Origin: Bradyrhizobium sp. LTSP885
GTDB taxonomy: Bacteria; Pseudomonadota; Alphaproteobacteria; Rhizobiales; Xanthobacteraceae
Assembly: GCF_000938305.1 (NCBI RefSeq)
Contig: NZ_JYMT01000002.1
Location: 86,033 to 150,032, forward strand
Length of the DNA: 64,000 bases
Direction of reading: 5' to 3'
The notes below the pieces were generated by a model. That model searched no databases and had not been told where the DNA came from. It was given only the letters and a program-made list of their open reading frames with translations. How positions within the stretch are numbered: position 1 is the stretch's first letter; the number at the start of each line of letters is the position of its first letter. The translations under genes and the position numbers were made by a program. Of this stretch, positions 59,140 through 64,000 are shown in pieces.

Positions 59140-59814
59140 TCAGTGCTTCTTCTTCGCCGGCTTCTTGGCCGCGGCGGCCGGTGCCGGATGCGCGGCTGGC
59201 TCGGTCTCGGCCACCTTGGCGACGGTCATGATCTGCAGCTGGTTGTTGACCGGCGCGTTGATATGCGCGGGGTCGAGCAATTGTTCCTCGCCGAGCCCGA
59301 CCGACTGCAGGCGTTTCGGGGCGACCTTGAAAGTGTTGACGAGGATGTCCCTGATGGCATCGGCGCGGCGCTGGCTCAGCAGCACGTTGTTCTCGCGCCG
59401 GCCGGTCGATTCGATGTGGCCGACAATCAGGAACGTGTAAGGCAACAGCGATGCATGGTTCAGGGCATCGGCGATCCGCCCGACGGTCTGGTAGGACCCC
59501 GGCAGCACGATCGGCGTGTCGACGTCGAACTGGATGTCGACATTGAAGGTCGGCAGATTGGCCAGATCAGGTGCGATCGGCGGTCGTTTTTGCGGCGGCG
59601 GCTCGTTCTTCCCGCGGGACTTCGAGCGTTCGGCTGTCTGCTGACGCAGCGCGGGGATGTCGATATCGGCGGCCGTCTCGAAATGGTCCAGCTTGGCGAT
59701 GACGTCGTCGCGCGTCACCGCCGTTTGCGCATGCGCCGGAACGAGCGGCGTCGCCAGCAGCAGGAGCGTGCCGAGCATGCCGACCTCGCGCAGGCCTCGG
59801 ATCAGCCTACGCAT
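59140..59814 (-). CDS. OmpA-family peptidoglycan-binding protein
   Basis: 224 residues from ATG 59814. A signal peptide (GMLGTLLLLATPLVPAHA) is followed by a Pro/Lys-rich linker and an OmpA C-terminal-like domain: VDIQFDVDTPIVLPGSYQTVGRIADAL, FLIVGHIESTGRRENNVLLSQRRADAIRDIL and LQSVGLGEEQLLDP (each quoted only in part here). Lys-rich Ala tail ends KKPAKKKH. It probably binds peptidoglycan. It overlaps the upstream cysteine-rich gene by one base (TAATG). The usual N-terminal beta-barrel is absent. Confidence 0.88.
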   Translation of the reverse strand: MRRLIRGLREVGMLGTLLLLATPLVPAHAQTAVTRDDVIAKLDHFETAADIDIPALRQQTAERSKSRGKNEPPPQKRPPIAPDLANLPTFNVDIQFDVDTPIVLPGSYQTVGRIADALNHASLLPYTFLIVGHIESTGRRENNVLLSQRRADAIRDILVNTFKVAPKRLQSVGLGEEQLLDPAHINAPVNNQLQIMTVAKVAETEPAAHPAPAAAAKKPAKKKH

Positions 59815-60227
59815 TACTGATACCCCGCATCGATGATCGCCTGGGTGCAGTTGCGGCTCGCGCCCTTTGCGGTCACGAGGCAGGGCACCGACTTGCTGGT
59901 CTCCTTGGTCGAGCCACCGCACACCTTGACGATCTCGCGGGCGCAGGCGTTGGCAACCGTGACGCGCGCCGCGATCCGCTTCTGGATCGCATCGAGCGTC
60001 GAGGGATAGCTCGCCTTGCAATCGGCCGATATCACGTCGCGGTTGCGTGACAGGCATTCCTTGAGGCGGCTGGCGTCGAGGTTGACGCCGCGGCAATTGG
60101 CGGTGATGTCGGCGCCGCAGCTCTTGGCAAGCGCCGCTGCCGCATCGCCAAAGCTCATCGTCTCCGCGACCGCCAGCGACGGCGCAGTGAGCGCGACGAC
60201 AAAAAGGAAAAAACCTCCCCGGACCAT
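59814..60227 (-). CDS. Secreted cysteine-rich repeat protein
   Basis: 137 residues from ATG 60227; ATG 60245 would add six. A signal peptide (VRGGFFLFVVALTAPSLAVA) precedes a repeat region with Cys in KSCGADITANCRGV, LKECLSRNRDVISADCKA, ACAREIVKVCGG and VPCLVTAKGASRNC, the pattern of bacterial cysteine-rich GLG1-like repeats (PF00839-like). The Cys residues probably form disulfides in the periplasm. It is the first gene of a coupled pair with the OmpA-like gene. Confidence 0.75.
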   Translation of the reverse strand: MVRGGFFLFVVALTAPSLAVAETMSFGDAAAALAKSCGADITANCRGVNLDASRLKECLSRNRDVISADCKASYPSTLDAIQKRIAARVTVANACAREIVKVCGGSTKETSKSVPCLVTAKGASRNCTQAIIDAGYQ

Positions 60228-60290
60228 GCGGCCATCTGAACCCATGAAATCAGCGATGGTCAAGGGCTACGAAGAGAGGAGTGACTTTAG

Positions 60291-62930
60291 TCACGCCCGC
60301 TCCACGAAGCTGTCGACTACCTTCTTCTCGCCGGCCTTCTCGAAGGCGATGGTCAGCTTGTTGCCGTCGATCTTCACCACGTGGCCGTAGCCGAATTTCT
60401 GGTGGAACACGCGGTCCTCCAGCGAAAATTCTGACACCGTGCCGGTCGATTTGGCCACCAGCTCGCCCTCGATCACCATCGGGCCGCGCTTGGCCTGTCC
60501 GAAGCCGCCCGATGAGCCTGAGGCAGCATTACGCGAACCAGAGGTATCGCTTCGCGAACCCCGGAATGACGACGGCCGCTCCTCGAACCCGCTGCCACTG
60601 CCGCCGCGCGCCTGGCCGCGGTTGCGGTTGGCCTGGGCGCGCTGCCAGCCCGGGGTCGAATAGCTCGAGCCGAACGCCTCCATATCGTCGAACCGCGACG
60701 CGCCATAGCCGCCGCTGCCGCCCCAGCCGGAGCCGCCTTTCGACTCCGTGATCTCGACATTGTGCGCCGGCAGCTCGTCGAGGAAGCGTGAGGGGATCGT
60801 GGTCGACCAGGTGCCATGGATGCGGCGGTTGGTCGCGAAATAGATTTTTGCGCGGCGGCGGGCGCGGGTTATCCCGACATGGGCGAGCCGGCGCTCTTCC
60901 TCGAGCCCGGCACGGCCCTGCTCGTCCAGCGTGCGCTGGCTCGGGAACAGGCCTTCCTCCCAGCCCGGCAGGAACACATTGTCGAACTCCAGGCCCTTGG
61001 CCGAATGCAGCGTCATCAGCGACACCGCCTCCTCGTCGGCGCCGCCGTCGCGGTCCATCACCAGCGAGATGTGTTCGAGGAACCCTTGCAGGTTCTCGAA
61101 CTCCTCCATCGAGCGCACCAGTTCCTTGAGGTTGTCCAGCCGGCCGGCAGCGTCCGCCGAGCGATCCTTCTGCCACATCTCGGTATAGCCGCTCTCGTCG
61201 AGCACGATTTCGGCGAGCTCGGTATGCGAGGTGACCTCGCGCTGGGCGCGCCAGCGGTCGAACTGCATGACGAGTTCGCGCAACGACCCGCGCGCCTTCG
61301 GCTTTAGTTCGTCGGTCTCGACCACGGCGCGCGCCGCCTCGAACAGCGGAATGCGGCGCTTGCGGGCATGGTCGTGCAGCATCTGCACGGTGGCATCGCC
61401 GAGCCCCCGTTTGGGCACGTTGACGATGCGCTCGAAGGCGAGATCGTCGGCCGGCGAGTTGATGGTGCGCAAATACGCCAGCGCGTCGCGGATCTCGGCG
61501 CGCTCATAGAATCGGGGGCCGCCGATCACGCGATAGGGCAGGCCGAGCGTGACGAAGCGATCTTCGAACTCGCGCATCTGGAACGAGGCGCGGACCAGAA
61601 TGGCGACGTTGTTGAGGTTTTCGCCCGCGCGCTGCAGCTCCTCGAGCTCCTCACCGATCGCGCGCGCCTCCTCTTCCGAATCCCAGGAACCGGTGACTGT
61701 GACCTTCTCGCCGTCGACATCCTCGGTGCGCAGCGTCTTGCCGAGCCGTCCCTCATTGTGTGCGATCAGATGCGAGGCGGCGGCAAGGATGTGGCCGGTG
61801 GAACGGTAGTTGCGCTCGAGCCGGATCACCTTGGCGCCGGGGAAATCGTGATCGAAGCGCAAGATGTTGTCGACCTCGGCGCCGCGCCAGCCATAGATCG
61901 ACTGGTCATCGTCACCGACGCAGCAGATGTTCTTGAGGGGAGCTTGCGACGCCGCATTCTCCGTCATTCCGGGATGCGCCGTAGGCGCAGACCCGGAATC
62001 TCGAGATGAGTCCTCTTTACCTCGAGATTCCGGGTTCACGCCTTCGGCGTGCCCCGGAATGACAGCAGAACTGATAGCGCCCGGAATCACCGCCGACAGC
62101 GGCACACCCGGCCGCGACGGCGCCTGCGACAGCAGCCTCAGCCACAGATACTGCGCGACGTTGGTGTCCTGATATTCGTCGACCAGGATGAACTTGAAGC
62201 GGTTCTGGTAACCCCGCAGCACATCGGGGTTCTCGCGGAACAGCCGGATATTCTCCAGCAGCAGATCGCCGAAATCCGCGGCGTTGAGGATTTTTAGCCG
62301 CTCCTGGTAGGTCGCGTAGATCTTGCCACCCTTGCCGTTGCCGAACGAGGCGGCCTCGCCGGCCGGCACCTGCGACGGCGATAGCCCGCGGTTTTTCCAG
62401 CTATCGATCAGGCCGGCCAGCATCCGCGCCGGCCAGCGCTTGTCGTCGATGTTCTCGGCCTTCAGCAACTGTTTCAACAGCCGCACCTGGTCGTCGACAT
62501 CGAGCACCGTGAAGTTGGATTTGAGCTGCACCAGCTCGGCATTGATGCGCAGGATGCGGCCGCCGATCGAGTGGAAGGTGCCGAGCCACGGCATGCCCTC
62601 GACCGCCTGGCCCAGCATATGGCCGAGGCGCAGCTTCATCTCGCGCGCCGCCTTGTTGGTGAAGGTCACCGACAGGATTTCCTGCGGCCGCGCGCGACCC
62701 TGGCTCAGGATATGCGCGATGCGGGTGGTCAAGACCCGGGTCTTGCCGGTGCCGGCGCCGGCGAGCACCAGCACCGGGCCGTCGAGCGTCTCGACCGCCT
62801 CGCGCTGCTCCGGATTGAGGCCGGTCAGATATTGCGGACCCGCGGCCGCCCGCGCACGCGCGGCGATGCCGCCAGCCAGCGGCTGGTGCTCGGGAACGCC
62901 GTGACTAGGCAGTTTGCTCGGTTCCGTCAT
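60291..62930 (-). CDS. UvrD/PcrA-type ATP-dependent DNA helicase with repeat insertions
   Basis: 879 residues from ATG 62930. Superfamily 1A motifs: Walker A LAGAGTGKTRVL (57-64), DEYQDTN (~250), VGDDDQSIYGWRG (~338), RLERNYRSTGHILAAAS, and the C-terminal VSLMTLHSAKGLEFDNVFLPGWEEGLFP (partly). Two in-frame oddities occur: a 34-codon palindromic repeat (residues ~290-323) between motifs II and III, and a low-complexity Gly/Ser/Arg stretch near residues 755-815 with a repeat remnant. It unwinds DNA 3'-5' in repair and replication. Name uvrD or pcrA cannot be decided by eye. Confidence 0.93.
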   Translation of the reverse strand: MTEPSKLPSHGVPEHQPLAGGIAARARAAAGPQYLTGLNPEQREAVETLDGPVLVLAGAGTGKTRVLTTRIAHILSQGRARPQEILSVTFTNKAAREMKLRLGHMLGQAVEGMPWLGTFHSIGGRILRINAELVQLKSNFTVLDVDDQVRLLKQLLKAENIDDKRWPARMLAGLIDSWKNRGLSPSQVPAGEAASFGNGKGGKIYATYQERLKILNAADFGDLLLENIRLFRENPDVLRGYQNRFKFILVDEYQDTNVAQYLWLRLLSQAPSRPGVPLSAVIPGAISSAVIPGHAEGVNPESRGKEDSSRDSGSAPTAHPGMTENAASQAPLKNICCVGDDDQSIYGWRGAEVDNILRFDHDFPGAKVIRLERNYRSTGHILAAASHLIAHNEGRLGKTLRTEDVDGEKVTVTGSWDSEEEARAIGEELEELQRAGENLNNVAILVRASFQMREFEDRFVTLGLPYRVIGGPRFYERAEIRDALAYLRTINSPADDLAFERIVNVPKRGLGDATVQMLHDHARKRRIPLFEAARAVVETDELKPKARGSLRELVMQFDRWRAQREVTSHTELAEIVLDESGYTEMWQKDRSADAAGRLDNLKELVRSMEEFENLQGFLEHISLVMDRDGGADEEAVSLMTLHSAKGLEFDNVFLPGWEEGLFPSQRTLDEQGRAGLEEERRLAHVGITRARRRAKIYFATNRRIHGTWSTTIPSRFLDELPAHNVEITESKGGSGWGGSGGYGASRFDDMEAFGSSYSTPGWQRAQANRNRGQARGGSGSGFEERPSSFRGSRSDTSGSRNAASGSSGGFGQAKRGPMVIEGELVAKSTGTVSEFSLEDRVFHQKFGYGHVVKIDGNKLTIAFEKAGEKKVVDSFVERA
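60544..60571. repeat. Remnant of CATTCCGGG repeat in the helicase C-terminal region
   Basis: GGTATCGCTTCGCGAA and CCCCGGAATGAC match the right end of the family, with one altered hairpin. It lies in the low-complexity Ser/Gly/Arg coding region and keeps the frame. Confidence 0.65.
61962..62063. repeat. CATTCCGGG palindromic repeat inserted in frame in a helicase gene
   Basis: 102 bp (34 codons exactly) bounded by CGTCATTCCGGG and CCCCGGAATGAC, with the inner CTCGAGATTCCGGGTTC and GATGCGCCGTAGGCGC parts of the family. Translated it reads VIPGHAEGVNPESRG...AHPGMT. It lies between helicase motifs II and III and does not break the frame. Confidence 0.93.
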
Positions 62931-63073
62931 GCGCGAATCGTCTCGGCCCCACGATGGCACCGCGGGATGGTGAAAGGGAGCCTTCTTAGCAGGGATTGAA
63001 GGCCATATAGGGCCTCGCCGGCGGTTTTGACAGGTTTTATCCGGCGGCGCCGAACGGCCTTGGCCTGGAATTT

Positions 63074-63119
63074 GGTTCCTGATTTCAGTGAAAATTTCGC
63101 GGTTTCGCGGTCAGGAACC
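63074..63119. promoter_or_regulatory. Inverted repeat upstream of the DUF1328 gene
   Basis: GGTTCCTGA (63074-63082) and TCAGGAACC (63111-63119) are 9-bp arms 28 bp apart. They could be operator halves or a loose hairpin. The 62931-63200 region shows no gene otherwise. Confidence 0.4.
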
Positions 63120-63200
63120 CGCGTTTCCGCTCTGGATTGTTTCAACAGGCAGTGCGCCGGGCATCAACCCGCGCGAGGCAACGAAGCGGAGGTTCTGGTC

Positions 63201-63374
63201 ATGCTGAGCTGGGTCGTCACGTTCTTGGTCGTCGCCCTGATTGCGGGCATTCTGGGTTTCGGCGGTATCGCCGGCGCGTCCATTGAAATCGCCAAGGCGA
63301 TCTTCTTCATCGCCATCCTGCTGTTCCTGGTGTCGGCGGTGGTCGGATTGGCGCGCGGCCGCACGAGGGTCTAG
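63201..63374 (+). CDS. DUF1328 (YtjA-like) small membrane protein
   Basis: 57 residues with GGAGG upstream of ATG 63201. Two hydrophobic helices, WVVTFLVVALIAGILGFGG and AKAIFFIAILLFLVSAVVGL, fill the protein; the sequence MLSWVVTFLVVALIAGILGF-type start and IAGASIEIAKAIFFIAI are hallmarks of DUF1328. Role unknown; homologues are often stress-induced. Confidence 0.9.
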   Translation: MLSWVVTFLVVALIAGILGFGGIAGASIEIAKAIFFIAILLFLVSAVVGLARGRTRV

Positions 63375-63456
63375 CGCGGGGCAGCGTGCTTGCGCTGTCT
63401 CCGTCATCCTGAGAGGAAGTGAATGTATGACTCAGTGGCTGCGCAACAGATTCAGT

Positions 63457-63578
63457 GTCGTCCCTGCGAAAGCAGGGACCCATAACCACCGAAGGTCATG
63501 GTTGCGCACCACTGGGACGACGAGTCCCTTTCATCACATCCGCCGCGGAGTATGGGTCCCTGCTTTCGCAGGGACGAC
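63457..63578. repeat. Palindromic repeat, GTCGTCCCTGCG family
   Basis: GTCGTCCCTGCGAAAGCAGGGA and TCCCTGCTTTCGCAGGGACGAC (shown by their ends GTCGTCCCTGCG and CGCAGGGACGAC) bound 122 bp, each end also being a hairpin. A TGGGACGACGAG relic is inside. Confidence 0.9.
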
Positions 63579-63621
63579 AGTTGAACAAGCTGTTTGATAG
63601 GTGAATCAGAGCAACCCGTCC

Positions 63622-63671
63622 CCCTGAGGTGCTCGCCCAGCGGCGCAAGTGCGCCGCAAGGCTCGCACCTC
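63622..63671. repeat. Palindrome with GAGGTGC/GCACCTC ends
   Basis: GAGGTGC and GCACCTC enclose the GGCGCAAGTGCGCC hairpin. It looks like a fragment of a CACCTCAGG-type repeat. Together with a GTCATCCTGAG fragment at 63402 and the 122-bp element, it makes the 63375-63719 gap repeat DNA with no gene. Confidence 0.7.
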
Positions 63672-63719
63672 CAGCGACAACGGCGAGGCCGTTGCGCGGG
63701 GATGACGGCGGTGGGTAAG

Positions 63720-64000
63720 CTACTTCGAGGGCATCGCCACGTTGCGGCCGATGCCCTCGGGACGCGGCACGGCCGCGTGGCTGCCCAAGATCGCCTGAGC
63801 GCGGGCGCGGATGTCCGGCGGAAACGGCGCCACCTTTCGCGCCTGCATGTCCATATGCAGGGACATGTTCTCCGAGGTCGCCGACAGCCAGCCTTCGGTG
63901 GCGTGGCGCATCTCCTGGAATGTGTGCAGCCGCTTCTCGTCGGCACCGAGCAGGATGATCGAAATCTGCACGGGATCGCCGAGGTGGATCTCCCTGATAT
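63720..64000 (-). CDS. Acyl-CoA thioesterase-like protein, N-terminally truncated by the window
   Basis: The frame runs off the right edge of the window, so only the C-terminal ~93 residues are seen. REIHLGDPVQISIILLGADEKRLHTFQEM is the typical hot-dog-fold thioesterase strand region (4HBT-like, e.g. YbgC relatives; quoted in part: LGADEKRLHTFQEM), then LSATSENMSLHMDM. It ends GRNVAMPSK. Members hydrolyse acyl-CoA esters. The catalytic N-terminal motif is outside the window. Confidence 0.8.
   Translation of the reverse strand, partial: IREIHLGDPVQISIILLGADEKRLHTFQEMRHATEGWLSATSENMSLHMDMQARKVAPFPPDIRARAQAILGSHAAVPRPEGIGRNVAMPSK

Noticed and set aside
62931..63141. GGAAC...TGTT at 63114-63141 as a general-stress (EcfG) promoter for the DUF1328 gene
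   Set aside because: The spacer is 19 bp and the -10 lacks the C of CGTT; EcfG sites usually have 16-18 bp.

Overview
The window is high-GC alphaproteobacterial chromosome, most likely Bradyrhizobium or a close Nitrobacteraceae relative. I base this on the gene style, a complete division and cell-wall (dcw) cluster in alphaproteobacterial order, and intergenic palindromic repeat families of the kind common in Bradyrhizobium. No phage, transposase, integrase, CRISPR array or tRNA gene was recognised.

Layout. 1-1125: the 3' end of a Baeyer-Villiger monooxygenase/esterase fusion. 1298-5085: a TetR repressor divergent from a two-gene efflux pump (HlyD adaptor plus DHA2 MFS), with a perfect operator between them. 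5148-12251: a tiny leader-type ORF, an ABC exporter, MATE, EamA and TauE/SafE transporters, an alpha/beta hydrolase and an SDR. 12435-17478: a TPR protein, the RNase P RNA (rnpB), a YCII/DGPF protein with its ECF42-type sigma factor, and an AmpD-like amidase.

17960-42408: the dcw cluster and its extension: rsmH, ftsL, ftsI, murE, murF, mraY, murD, ftsW, murG, a methyltransferase-like gene, murC, murB, ddl, ftsQ, ftsA, ftsZ, then lpxC, bamD and recN, with ligA following at 42417-44570. Many neighbours overlap by 1-4 bases, which implies translational coupling. The run is interrupted by palindromic elements (murD/ftsW and before murC) and by two candidate CtrA sites (before rsmH and before ftsQ). 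Together these genes make the UDP-MurNAc-pentapeptide, convert it to lipid II, polymerise and cross-link septal peptidoglycan, build the Z-ring, start lipid A synthesis and assemble the outer membrane.

44576-64000: mixed housekeeping and accessory genes: Bcr/CflA efflux, aminopeptidase P, a 61-aa protein with a possible sigma-54 promoter, a cysteine-cluster protein, prmA, a phytoene-desaturase-like oxidoreductase, a membrane spermidine-synthase-like protein, a hydrolase, an L,D-transpeptidase, an ABC-2 exporter, an orphan HicB, an OmpA-like protein coupled to a cysteine-rich protein, a UvrD/PcrA helicase, a 57-aa membrane protein and a truncated thioesterase.

The most notable observations are: a 102-bp palindromic repeat inserted in frame in the helicase gene between motifs II and III; a methyltransferase-like gene translationally coupled to murG inside the dcw cluster; two helically phased triplets of DnaA-box-like TCCAC motifs downstream of the oxidoreductase gene; the operator/promoter overlap of the tetR-efflux locus; and a short-ORF/hairpin leader before the ABC exporter. 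All family assignments come from reading motifs by eye; no database search was run.
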